Assembly (NCBI GenBank): GCA_003260075.1
Contig: QLIY01000720.1
Coordinates: 1 to 64,000 of the forward strand
Source: Phallusia mammillata
Taxonomy: Eukaryota > Chordata > Ascidiacea > Phlebobranchia > Ascidiidae
DNA: 64,000 bases
Direction: 5' to 3'
How positions within the stretch are numbered: position 1 is the stretch's first letter; each line of letters begins with the position of its first letter. Of this stretch, positions 1-10,692 are shown one piece after another. The translations under genes and the position numbers were made by a program. A model generated the notes under the pieces. It saw only the letters and a list, made by a program, of their open reading frames with translations, had not been told where the DNA came from and made no database searches.

Positions 1-71
1 ACACGACAATCACCACGCCACAACTAATAGAAATCGATATTGACACGCTTTACTGCATCTTGACCACAACA

Positions 72-302
72 AATCATAGTGGGAATTTCTTGAGTATTTT
101 GTCACATGTGTCGTTCCCTAATCGCTATTAAGTAGTCATCACTGTTTCTCGTTTTCATGATTTAAAAAGCGACTCTCGAACGGTTACAGTTGTTCTCACT
201 TGTGTATGTCGCAACAACGAGTTTTCCGTGGTCTACTGTGCTGATTGCAGCGAAACTTGCACAAACCATAACGATTGTTAATCATAGTGGGAATTTCTTG
301 AG
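72..302 (+). repeat. pair of identical 23-bp repeats
   Basis: The same 23 bases, beginning AATCATAGTGGG and ending TTCTTGAG, occur at 72-94 and 280-302 in direct orientation about 208 bp apart. The sequence outside the match differs. This could be the remnant of a local duplication or two ends of a small dispersed repeat. No function is suggested. Confidence 0.6.
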
Positions 303-610
303 TTTGGTCATTACATATGGACCTAAATAATACATGAAAGACGAAAAAACAAAACAAATTTATTTACCGTTGAGTAAAAGCTAAAAACGTAAGATTAAAT
401 AAGAACGGAGCTTGCCGAAACAAGTACGTAAACATCTTTTCCAGTCTCGCTGGACGTTTTCTTTGTAAGTGACACAATAAAAATAATACAAAGCCTATAC
501 TTTCATGGTCACTTTTACACCCTTGAACCAAACATTTCGTTGTTGCCAGTATTAACATTAAATAGTGTGCTATCTATGTTTTTGTAATTTATAAGATCGT
601 AGTGTTCCTT

Positions 611-652
611 AATCCTGATGAAGACGTCACGTGTGGGACGGCGAAACGTCGT
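611..652 (+). other. hammerhead-like repeat-end motif
   Basis: CTGATGA at 615-621 is followed by GACGTC (623-628), a seven-to-eight base loop, GACGGC (637-642) and GAAA (643-646). The two hexamers can pair at five of six positions, giving CTGATGA, hairpin, GAAA, which is the core layout of hammerhead ribozymes found in ends of Penelope-like and related retroelements. A single extra A (622) between CTGATGA and the stem departs from the canonical core, so activity is doubtful. A related copy lies at 31196-31232 on the minus strand. I infer a retroelement-end relic. Confidence 0.35.
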
Positions 653-984
653 TTTTTCGGTAAAACTTAGAAGGGCAATAATTGGTTGTTTATTATGTCT
701 GGCAACCCTTATTTATACCACTAACATATTGAAACAAAAGTTTAAGTGTATCCTAATCTACTTTCGTTTCGCTAGCGCAGTGACTCCTAACCTTTTTCAC
801 TTGTTTTTATCGAATTTGTTAGAACTTGATTACCAGATTTATTCGTGTTATTCGTTTGTGTTAAGTTTGCGAAAATGTCAGTTAACCAAGATATTTCTAA
901 AAAACTGTATGACGTAAGTCATTTTCTGTATATAAACGTCATCAAACGTAAGTTAACAACTTTATCGCGTCATGTGCTTAAAAT

Positions 985-1191
985 CAGTGGTTGGCAACCG
1001 CCGGTCCGCGAGGAGTTTGTTACCTGGCCGTATAATTTTTCAGGTTAGATGCTATAAAACATTTTGCCCATGTATCCCGGGGATGATAAACTAGTGTAAG
1101 CGTTTTTATTGCTAAATTTTTGGAAAGACCGGTCCGCGATAAAATTTTAGCTAAAAACGGTCCGCAGTGCAACAAAGGTTGCCGACCCCTG
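985..1191. mobile_element. hAT-type MITE, 207 bp
   Basis: The element begins CAGTGGTTGGCAACC and ends GGTTGCCGACCCCTG, so the termini are inverted repeats matching at 13 of 15 positions. The flanking octamers are CTTAAAAT and ATTTAAAT (six of eight identical), consistent with an aged 8-bp target-site duplication of the hAT superfamily. CGGTCCGC/GCGGACCG motifs recur near both ends, as in the related copies at 8640 and 8886. It has no coding capacity. Confidence 0.75.
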
Positions 1192-1466
1192 ATTTAAATA
1201 ATAAAACGAGTTATAGATTTGTTAAGCCACCAACAACATAATCACATCTAATGTATTTCGTATTTATACTATGTAGGTTCAGAAAACAATAATGCCCATA
1301 ATAGCCATGACTGTGTCAAACAATACGTTGTTTTGTCGCTGTCTGTTAAATATTTTATTCTTTATTTAAACAAAAACAAAAATGAACACATAAAACTGTT
1401 CAATAAACCGGAATGACCTGAAATATGATCCAACAAAATCAATTTGCGCCATATGTAGTTTTTCAA

Positions 1467-1715
1467 CTGATTATAACGTGGTAAAACCAATTCCTCTTTG
1501 CACAGCTTTTAAATGCAACGAACGGTTTACGGTGTGTGCAGTAAATTATGAAGGCGAAAACTGAGTTTGAATAGTTGTGAAAAGAACCCCCCCCCCCTGA
1601 TTATAACGTGGTAAAACCAATTCCTCTTTGCACAGCTTTTAAATTCAACGAACGGTTTACGGTGTGTGCAGTAAATTTGGAAGGCGAAACCTGAGTTTGA
1701 ATAGTTGTGAAAAGA
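1467..1715 (+). repeat. 120-bp direct duplication split by ten C
   Basis: Bases 1467-1586 and 1597-1715 are near-identical copies (both begin CTGATTATAACGTGG and end GTTGTGAAAAGA), separated by exactly ten C (1587-1596). A few substitutions separate the copies. The pattern recurs at 22353, 38005 and 50290, so I read it as two unmerged contig ends or haplotype copies joined by a placeholder, not a genuine tandem repeat. Confidence 0.75.
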
Positions 1716-2015
1716 GTAGTTATAGGTATACATTGATATTAAGCGCAAATAGAATTTAACATTGCTGAAGATTTCAAACAAGGGCTTTATCCTTTCAAAT
1801 GTCAAAGATAAAATCGTAGATTTCAACTTGTTGCAGTTTTTTTATTTCTTTAGAATGTTTGGTAAAAACTTTACTTTACATTTTCAATTGTTAAATTGCT
1901 TAGCCTACATCTAAACCGGAGTCCATTCAAAAATCTGTGTGATTAAATTTTGAAATAAGCTTTTTTGATTAAAACATAAGTTTGTTTTGTTTTTACCTAA
2001 GATTTTAAAGTTTTG

Positions 2016-3059
2016 ATGGTGGCAAATTTTCCAAACTACCTTTTACTAAAAAACATGACAAACAATATTTCGTTTAATGCGGAAAACGCAACTGCACCAA
2101 GTCCGTCAATGTTAGCTGCAGAAAGGAGTTTGCTTGGATTTTTGATTCTGACCATTTTGTACTTTACGGTAGCATCGGCAGTCTACCAGTTCACTTCAAA
2201 TCAAGCAGGATTAAAGCTAAACAACAGATTGTGCACATTGGCTTGCATAACGCTGCTTTGCAACGCAACCACAAGGATTGTTGAATCTACTCGGATTTTG
2301 ACTTCAATCGCAGTTTGCAGATGGATCATAACCCCATTTCGTCTGACTGCTGTTATTTCTCGTTTCTTTGTCTATTTGTCTTTGTGGAATCGGCAATATT
2401 CACTTTACAAGACCGTGCACACAACAGCAGTATGGTCAAGATTCGCGCGAAAGTTGAGCGTGGTTGCTTTAGTCGGGATTTCAACGTTTTCCATTGTGCA
2501 AACTTTGTCCCTTGTATTCAAATCAATCAAACCTGTTAACACCATTGTATGTGGAAGTAGTCCCACATCATTGTTACTTTTTGTGATCAGCATAATAGGA
2601 TTTTCAATTTCACAGTTGATCTTGTTGCTACTTCTGCTTTTACCATTTTGCAAATACTTCTCACATTTAACAGATGTCAACGCGGTGTATGTTCGTTGTG
2701 TCAGCACCGCTGCTGTGTGTGTTGTGTCAGATTTAATGATGCCTGTCGCTGTGTTATTTTTGCAAAATATAACAGCATACGTCACGAAAGAATTTCTTAA
2801 TAATCTTGTCTACGCAAACTTGGTAGTGAACGTGACCGCTTTGATATTTTCATTCCCTGATTACGGCACGAGGTTGTTCCCCTTCAAACAGTTGTCAAGC
2901 AGACAAACTTTGAATGCAGTGGTTCCTTTTAAATCAACTTACAAAGACAACGAAGCTGTGGAATTTGAAAATTCAGAAAGACCTAGAATTATTATCAATG
3001 CATGGGAAAAAGACGTGAAGATAAACACTGTCTCATCCAAACTTGATTCACCGCAATAA
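2016..3059 (+). CDS. orphan seven-transmembrane protein, intronless
   Basis: A single uninterrupted frame of 347 residues; ATG at 2016 is the first methionine codon. I do not recognise a named family. The N-terminus carries three N-glycosylation sequons (Asn13, Asn17, Asn24), followed by seven hydrophobic segments, the first at about residues 38-59. A cysteine precedes the third segment (AVCRWI) and another lies in the loop before the fifth (TIVCGSS), the same placement as the conserved disulfide of class A GPCRs. The third segment ends LWNRQY where DRY would be expected, and the seventh lacks NPxxY. A hydrophilic tail of about 65 residues follows. A very divergent GPCR-like receptor is the best guess, as an inference from topology only. 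AATAAA at 3221 follows the stop by about 160 bp. Every neighbouring multi-exon gene is intron-rich, so its intronless form is notable. Confidence 0.75.
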   Translation: MVANFPNYLLLKNMTNNISFNAENATAPSPSMLAAERSLLGFLILTILYFTVASAVYQFTSNQAGLKLNNRLCTLACITLLCNATTRIVESTRILTSIAVCRWIITPFRLTAVISRFFVYLSLWNRQYSLYKTVHTTAVWSRFARKLSVVALVGISTFSIVQTLSLVFKSIKPVNTIVCGSSPTSLLLFVISIIGFSISQLILLLLLLLPFCKYFSHLTDVNAVYVRCVSTAAVCVVSDLMMPVAVLFLQNITAYVTKEFLNNLVYANLVVNVTALIFSFPDYGTRLFPFKQLSSRQTLNAVVPFKSTYKDNEAVEFENSERPRIIINAWEKDVKINTVSSKLDSPQ

Positions 3060-3220
3060 GAGTTATAACGATGCAATATTTGTTTGTGCAAGTATTTCAT
3101 CAATAACATTTCTACTGTATGTTTGGTTAAACGTTCATGTTGTTACATTTGTTTGTACAGTATTGATTCTTTGCTGTAAAATTTTACCATGTTTCTGCCA
3201 TGATGTTTGTACGTTTTTGA

Positions 3221-3226
3221 AATAAA
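3221..3226 (+). promoter_or_regulatory. poly(A) signal of the 7TM gene
   Basis: AATAAA lies 162 bp downstream of the stop codon at 3057-3059, in a T-rich context. It is the first canonical hexamer after the stop. Confidence 0.6.
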
Positions 3227-4232
3227 CGTAAGATGCACAAAACCTTAATCAGCGTGGTTTCATACCCGATTATGTCAATCATAATTGGAACTTGTTGCGT
3301 TATGTTCACACATGTGAAACTCTAAAATATTGTTTTTGTTTTTAAAAAACAATTTGAGGCAAAACTTTTTGCTTACAATAAGTTATAAACGTCCTATAAT
3401 TTTGCACCTGCATAGCAATTGATAGCCTACACACCCCGGTGTTTTCAGAAACAAACGTTTTATGTCAGAATAAGCGATTCGCGTGCAAAAATATGAAATA
3501 AATAAACTACCGAAGGGTTCTCAAATTCTTTCCCTGGAAGAACTCAAATGTTTACGTTTTGACTGTTTTCGGTGCAGTTTTTAATGCATGACGCCCACTA
3601 AGCTCATGCGAAACAAATTATTAGCATGAGAAGAAAGGCAATTAGGTTTGTTGTCTTCAAAGATAATTAAACCCTGTTAAAAAGAATAGATTGCAATAAA
3701 ACTAGCCTATGTCTATCAGCTTCGTGAACTTGTAGAACTGCCTGATTTGTTACTTTTATTAAGAAACAAAATTGCGCTTTGTATCTCTATGACAGTTTGA
3801 GAACCGCTGATCTACCACAGTAAGTTTTGTGCAACTGAATATAATGCAACGTAATCTAATGCGATTAATTTTACTTCAGTAAATTGCCTTTCTTGAGGTT
3901 TTTGAATTTGGGTTTGTATAAATTCAATCTTCGGTTTACATAAATTCAAATGAGAACGGAAGTTTTACCATCGAAGCAAGATTAACCACGCAAGTGGACG
4001 GTACATACCTGTACACCTTTTTTGGGCGACGTATATATGATGTGCTAGCACAAATTGTACATCTTATAGTTACGTGTAGCCCAAGGTTCCACGTTTAGAC
4101 ATATATTGTTGTGATTATTAGTTACCTAAAAACGGTCCATGATGAAAAAATTTTTGCTCGGCGTTTCTCTACTTAAAAAAACTATAACTAAGCGTAATAA
4201 TCAATGTAATTATCAAACAAAATTACCAGCAC

Positions 4233-4238
4233 TTTAAT
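4233..4238 (-). promoter_or_regulatory. poly(A) signal of the esterase gene
   Basis: On the minus strand this reads ATTAAA, about 80 bp beyond the esterase stop. It is a common variant hexamer; no AATAAA is closer. Confidence 0.4.
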
Positions 4239-4316
4239 GGCACGTAAATTGGGTTGAAAACATTCAGTAACAAAATGTGTCCATTTGCTAATTTTTAAAT
4301 TTCAGTTTCAGTAAAC

Positions 4317-7300
4317 TTAATAGAAATGATGACAAAACAAGCGAAGCCAAATACTCAAAATAGCAAGGAAGGTGAAATGCACACAACAGTGCACAGGTTT
4401 TGTTCCACTTGTTGTTTCTGGATTATTCGAACCAACCGTGGTTGGTTGAAATGTTTCCATTGAAGTTTGCTGTGTTGAAGTTTGCTGTGTTGAAGTTTGC
4501 TGTGGTTGGGTGGTCGAGTCAGCCTGTCGTTTGACGTAGTAATCAACTTCATCCCACAAGTCACAGAATTCCTGTCTGTACGAAGTTTCCGTAATTGTTT
4601 GGTTTGCTTTGATTCGAATGTTCGTCCAATTGCTGCTAGCCGCCTGCATTTAATGGTAGTTATGGGTGGCAATTTTGCTCATGCTACTACAAAAAAGAAA
4701 TCAATATATGTCTTACATATGACGGCCATTCAGTAAATTCTCCAAGAGATGTGGTGAGTCCTGATGAAGGTACACCAGTGTTGGCAAACCCACCCCAGTA
4801 AGTGCTAAACATGTCCGACACTAGTGCATCTGTATCGGAAAAGTTTGTCCTAAAGAACAAAGATGAACTCTATAAACTGTACTATCTTTTCTGCCCTAGT
4901 TCCAAGTTGGCTGTTAGAACCAGGGCTGTTAGAAAGGTTGATTTTGCTTTTTATTTTCCATTTGTTTGGCATTAGTATATTAGTAAACGTCAAAATTAAA
5001 CTGATTTGTGATAATAGTTCCTCAAAAAGAAACTTTTTTGTTTTTCGGTAGACAAATATCAAATTCTGTCACATAATTTCTAAATAACAAAGGAATGGCA
5101 GTCCCGCATATATTTGAAACCATTTGCTAAAACAAACTTTTATTCTTTTGCATAGGTGTACAGAACCTGTTTTATTTTTTTTTAATTGCTCTGATGTTTA
5201 TTAATCATTAGGACATATCTACAGCACAAAAACGCTGTATGATAGCTTAAAACTGTTTCTGCAAAGTTCATTTACCCGTATCCCTCATCGGACTTAAAAA
5301 CAAAAATGATTTCCGATGAGTGAAAAGCGGTTCCACAGACAGGTGTAAAACTCTCAACTTCCTGGCAACTTGCTTCGTTCAGTGCATAAACATCATTGTA
5401 CAAATACACAGGAATGTGACCATGTTTCGTGTTACATGATGTACTCGACGCAAACCTAAACAAGTATGGACATTTGGTTTCAGATAAAGATCGGAAATTT
5501 AGGTCGCTTTTCTGACTTTGCACTTTTTAAAATAATATTAGCTTGATATAAAAAGTTGTAAAAGTAATTTATTGCAGAAACATTTCCAACCTTACAATAA
5601 TGAGCAAGAGTGCACAAAGTTATCAGAATCAATTAAAAAGGTTACCGTTTTGACATAAAATTTGTTAAGAAAAACTCGTTATATCCAGACTATTTGACTG
5701 TTCATACCTGGCAAGTGCTCGGTTGGGGCAAACAAAGAACATGTCCGTTACTTGTTGTCCCAAAATATCAGTATAATTGAGAGTTGAGCTATATTTATCT
5801 GCGTAGAAGTTAGCAATTTGCGTTCCGGTTTCGTTGCCGAGAATTAACTTGTTGATTCTCTGAAATGTAGAATCTATAGATTACGTATAAGAATACTCAA
5901 ATTTCTAATAAAAACACCGTAGTCAGCATATATTTCTATATCTGCGAAACACGTTGGAAAACGCTACATTTTGACATATTATTGTTCAGTTTATTTATTT
6001 CACTTACATTAAATTGGTCCAAGTTTAAATCGATGTTAGCAACTTTTAACACATCTGACACGTATGACATCTCCTCGTTGTTGGTTCCAATTATCACCTC
6101 CTTGTCATTATGCCATTTTCCCATTTGCACAAGATTCAGAGGTTGGTCGGTGAATTCTACACCGTCGATGTAAGGCCGGAAAGGCTCGATGCCAGAGTAG
6201 AAATCACCACTTACCAGCGATCTTATTATTACCTCGTTTCTGGTTGCAGTGATGTTCCACGCATCGGCATCCCTATCAACATGATCAACATAATTTACGA
6301 TTTTAACAAATTGACAGAAACTGTACAAAAGGACACTAAACGTAAGGATTGGAAACTTTTAACCATGGATTGTAAACTTCCAGAAAACAGTACAAAATAG
6401 TTACGGATTACAATATTTTTTTTCTTGTCTGTTTTATGACTTTTTTGTGTTTAAAATCTACCTAATGCATGCGAGGCTAAGCATTAAGAACTAAGCGTCG
6501 TTTGCCTATTTGTAAAAACATTTTTACCTCAGGCATTTTGCAACAGGATCTAAACGACGGCAGTTTAAGGCCTTAGTCACTCTATCTGTTATTTCCAGTG
6601 CTTCCGTGGCATTTTGATAGGGAAACACAGTTGGACTGCTTTGTAATATCGCCCGGTTAAACAAGTTTTTGCTTACAGGCGAAACCAAGTGAAAATGGTT
6701 AGACTGGGATCCAGCACTGTTTCCAAATATAGTCACCTGTTGATAAAATACACCTGTAAAATGCCTTTTTTTCATTGCATTTGTGATTGAACAGACTCCA
6801 CTTACCCTATTTTTGTCGCCACTAAACTTTTGTATATTGTCTTGAACCCATCTTAAAGCAAGTTGTTGGTCTTTAAGTCCTTGGTTTCCTTCAATCAATT
6901 TGCCGTTTTCTTCGAAAATTAGAAACCCAAGCTGGCCTGTTCAAGTAGTACGTTGTTGAAAAATAGTATAAAACACCAAATACAGCACTACATGAGAAGT
7001 TCTACTTACCAACCCGATAGTTAACCGTAACGACAACTGCATTCGCTGCTTCACTTAACCACCGCCCGTCCAACTTTGATGTTGTTGCACGGCCCTCGTA
7101 GAAAAACCCACCATAAAAGTAAACAAGAACAGGAAGTGTGTTGTTAGGTGGTGCCGTAGAGTTGCTCAAATCAACGGTAGTTGGGACATGGACATTTAAA
7201 ACCAAACAATCCTCGGACATCTGTGACGCATATCTTTGATTAAACTATGTAAGTAAAAAAAACAGACATTTTTTTCTTTTTTAGACTACTTGATTGAGTT

Positions 7301-10300
7301 GATTTATATCGCTTGGTGAAAGTAAGCATAGTGATGAACTAAGACGATCACAAAGCCGTAAATAGCAGCTCAAGGTAAAACATTTCAAACGCAAAATTGT
7401 GAACGGTACGATTGGATCATGACTAACCGCGCTGAAGCAACACCTTCTAGAAAGATTTCCAAAGATATTTTATACAATAACAAGCCGAAATTAATTTTGG
7501 ATTAAACACGCCAGGCAAGTTATCTTACAGAATTTGCAGAACTCCACGCAAGTTTACTTATTTAAGTTTTTGCCAAATTTCTTTCTTTTCTTTGCGCAAC
7601 TTAATCAAACTTTATGAGATGCAAGTAATGCGATCCTCTGCGCATGAAGTGTATTTTTCCGAGTTTTTTTTATCATGATATACAGTTGTATGTGGTTAAT
7701 ACCAACAAGGATTATATCTCAGTTCGGTTCCATCTACTGTTTTGTTTTGTTACCATAGGTCTGTACTGATCCATATCGCTTCGAACTTGGTAACACATTT
7801 TTCCGTCAGGAGTTGTGGCGTTAAACTCATCTGTAAAGTCGTCAACCGGCTCCGGGGGCATAAACCTGTGACAATTACCAAATTGGTAATACTTAACCAA
7901 CTGACCTACAGTTATATATGTTTTTTTAATCTAAATCCTAAACACGATTTGGGTGGAGAGTTAAATATTAAAAAAAACGTTTTTAAACATAAAAAACAAA
8001 CTGTAAAGACCCTTGGAAAACACGCAGTTTACAATATTTTCTTCTGTATAACATAAATTTTATCAGATGTGATTTCGCGTAGGTTTTCCATTCCAATGCT
8101 ATGTCACCTCCCGTATCATCGTTTATCACTGTTATCGATGTTCAAACCAACCCAATAATTTCGTAAAGATTTTTTAAATGAGTGAGTCCAGCGACCTAAA
8201 CCATTTGGTCAAGTGCTCGGCCTTTTATTTTTTTTGAGTCTGACTTAATTTGATGTAATTTTCCGTTTTCTGCCCTCGTCGTGAACCGTAAATTTTTAGG
8301 AAGACGTTAGTCATATGTTTCAAAATGCCACGACCACTTAACACCAGGCTTTGTGTGCCATAATCAATAGGGCTTTGTACTGTAGCCAAGTTGTGATACG
8401 CACGGTTGTATAATTAGTAACCTAGTTCAAACATTGTCCCGTCGCGGTTTACTTGTATACCTTATCACATTTAAAGCAAAGACATGTTTCGTCATGTCCA
8501 CAAATTCTTACGGCAGTCACGAGGGAACCGTTGCAGGTGCCACTAATCTTCTTCTGACAAACAACTACAATAACCGCACAGTCATTGTGCTTCGCCCGCC
8601 GAAAACGTGGCTCCACATCGCGATCAACGTGGATTAAATCAGGGGTCGGCAACCTTTTTTCTACTGCGGACCGGTTTTAAAACTAAAATTTTATCGCGGA
8701 CCGGTCTTCAAAAAACTACAAAAGTTTAGCAATGAAAACACATAAATTAGTTAATCATCTCCGGGATACATGGGCAAAATGTTTTAGAGCAGTTAACCCA
8801 CCCCCCCCCCGGATTTCAGTGCTGAGCTTGGGATCTTGGGAAAAACTATTTAAACTTTGAGATTTTTTGAAATTATCCGTTAAAGCAAGGGTCGGCAACC
8901 TTTTTTCTACTGAGCATTTGGCCTGAAAAATTATACGGCCCGGTAACGAACTCGTCGCGGACCGGCGGTTGCCGAAAACTGTGTTAAAGGTTCAATTAAT
9001 AGTTGTTGCAAACAAAAATTATCATTTTGCAAAAATCTTCTTTTTATGTAACGATTTGCATTACAGTGGTTCATCAATTTTGTGTTCGAAGCCGTGTAAG
9101 TTGATTGAAATTCCCTGTCAAAACCAGTGAGTCAGGCCAGTACTACGATGTATCATAAACCAGTAAAAAAAATATACAAAAATACATTTTTTTGTATTTT
9201 TGTGGTATTTCTTAGCACATTTTTCGTGAGAATTAACAACACGATCAAAGGGGCTCTTATACCATCGAGTGTAAAAAAAGAGTGTGAAATTTAGAGTTTT
9301 ATTCCGGTGTGATATTAATAACCATTTTTACGCGTATAAATGGTCAAGCGGTTTGGTATTTTTGACGATGAAATTAAACGCAGCATTCAATGCAAAATTG
9401 AAACATTGATCTACTTTTTGTTCACATTCAACGTAAGATGTTGGCCTTCATGCTCTTGCTGCTGTCAAACCAATATCCTACTGGTTTTACTTTATACAAC
9501 ACATATTTGCAACAATGACTTGAATTTATTACTTAACAATGAAATAACAACAAGTTTTGTTCAACGCGCTGTGGAAGAATAATTAAACAAACAGACAAAA
9601 TAAATGTGAATTGTCGTTTAGATGGAAACTGTTCGTAACTCTATTATTTCTCCTCACATCCCAAACTCGCTATTTTTCTACTCCAGCGTCAAATTCGACA
9701 CACCGCAGGTTTCAATACATTTTGAAAAAGACCCCCCCCCCCGGCGGTTGCCGACCACTGGATTAAATAACAAGAAATTTTGTCGTATTCAGAAGTGCTT
9801 GATAAAGTTTTCATAAAATATCTTCAATTTTGAAATCTGATTTTTCTTTTTAATATTTCGTTGAGATCATTTACGTTTCTTACAATTAAGTTTTATCGAA
9901 ACACGAGAGTAAAATGTCTCTGCAAATGAACAAACGTGAAACAAAAATTTAATAGATTTTTTATTTTTGTTAATACGCACACCGGGAACTTAATGGTGTG
10001 GCTATTAACCATACATACTCCGTTCGTTTTGAACTAAAGTAAACCCCGAACGTAGCGACCGAAGGTAACCCTGCCCTTTTTTAACCCCGCCGTGCCAAAC
10101 TGAATGGTAGCAAAGAATTAAATTATAAAAATCATTGACGCCATTAATAAAAAAAGCTTTCGTACACATTTCCTAATTACATTTTGTACACATTTCCTAA
10201 TACAAAACCACCTTTACGGAAGTAAGTTTGCTAATTAAACCTTAAATTGCGATACTAAAACAAAATAAGGAATGATATGTAGAAAGGTCTTGCAAAAGAG

Positions 10301-10692
10301 TCCCTTACATTTCAATGCTGATGAAGTAAAAGGCTGACATACCTTTTTGGTTCTTTACCAAATGGAATGCTGTAAAATGCATGTGCTTCCTGCAAAGTTG
10401 TTCCCACCACGATGCCATTTTTTATTTGCACTTTGGGGTTACCAAGCGACATGGTATCTTTTTCATAATTGTGGCGTTGCGTTTGATCAACTGTTGATTC
10501 GTACTTTTGGAAATCCTCAAAAAACTTCTGTTGGCGGTTTACGATGGTTTGGGAGTCCAAATTGGAAAGACCCAACTCTTGATCCCGTTGCAAAAGTTTG
10601 GTAATTGCCAGTGATATCGGATCTGCGTATGGTGAAGCTGTCACCACATAAAAGTAAAGGCAAAATACAAAAACCTTTGTGCAGAAAAACAT
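4317..10692 (-). CDS. secreted, probably GPI-anchored carboxylesterase/cholinesterase-like protein
   Basis: Ten exons in transcription order: 10692-10343, 7865-7754, 7220-7010, 6936-6806, 6736-6528, 6272-6008, 5859-5708, 5515-5276, 4849-4717, 4643-4317. Phases match at every junction and give 709 residues. Residues 1-19 are a signal peptide (MFFCTKVFVFCLYF...). About 75 residues of unfamiliar linker precede an alpha/beta-hydrolase type B carboxylesterase domain. The catalytic triad is visible: Ser275 in GNSAG, Glu405 in NNEEMS and His542 in TAFHSSE. SEDCLVLNV and NYRVG are intact. The oxyanion loop reads YGGFFYEG. The segment between CYQ and SEDC is short and lacks the choline-binding Trp of acetylcholinesterases, so a choline ester substrate is not supported. 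The tail has a Gln/Thr/Ser linker with a tandem repeat, then ETTSGTK and a C-terminal hydrophobic stretch, a plausible GPI signal. The exon 8 acceptor (at 5516) is the least certain boundary. The role is inferred to be extracellular ester hydrolysis. Confidence 0.88.
4461..4505 (-). repeat. three tandem 15-bp units in the esterase tail
   Basis: Three head-to-tail 15-bp units encode QQTST, QQTST and QQTSM in the linker before the hydrophobic C-terminus. Frame is kept because the unit is five codons. The composition (Thr, Ser, Gln) suggests an O-glycosylated stalk. Confidence 0.8.
8640..9760. mobile_element. hAT-family element with perfect 8-bp TSD
   Basis: The left end is CAGGGGTCGGCAACC at 8640 and the right end is GGTTGCCGACCACTG ending at 9760, inverted repeats with one mismatch in 15. 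The flanks are GATTAAAT (8632-8639) and GATTAAAT (9761-9768), an exact 8-bp target-site duplication. It lies in intron 1 of the minus-strand esterase. No transposase is recognisable. Two ten-C runs (8801-8810 and one at about 9732-9742) fall inside, so the true length is uncertain. A smaller related element is nested at 8886-8981. Confidence 0.85.
8886..8981. mobile_element. nested 96-bp hAT MITE
   Basis: It begins CAAGGGTCGGCAACC and ends GGTTGCCGAAAACTG. The flanking octamers are CGTTAAAG and TGTTAAAG (seven of eight). The internal sequence (GTCGCGGACCGG and TTATACGG) matches the right half of the 985-1191 copy, so this is a deletion derivative that inserted into the larger element. Confidence 0.7.

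Larger units (their letters stand above)
1..2015. other. intergenic, repeat-bearing left edge
   Basis: I see no convincing gene here. The short open frames lack family resemblance and splice context. The stretch holds a repeated 23-mer (72-94 and 280-302), a ribozyme-like repeat-end motif near 611-652, a hAT MITE at 985-1191 and a duplicated 120-bp block split by ten C at 1587-1596. Each is listed separately where it can be supported. The rest is AT-rich unique-looking sequence. Confidence 0.6.
3060..4316. other. intergenic, convergent 3' ends
   Basis: This stretch lies between the stop of the plus-strand seven-transmembrane gene and the stop of the minus-strand esterase. It holds both 3' UTRs: AATAAA at 3221-3226 (+) and ATTAAA read on the minus strand at 4233-4238. 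No other gene-like signal is visible. Confidence 0.7.

Noticed and set aside
618..1048. Overlapping small plus-strand frames
   Set aside because: They run across a hammerhead-like repeat motif and a MITE, and show no domain or splice support.
4317..10692. Calling the esterase acetylcholinesterase
   Set aside because: The choline-binding tryptophan loop is absent and the oxyanion region differs, so only a general carboxylesterase/cholinesterase-like name is justified.
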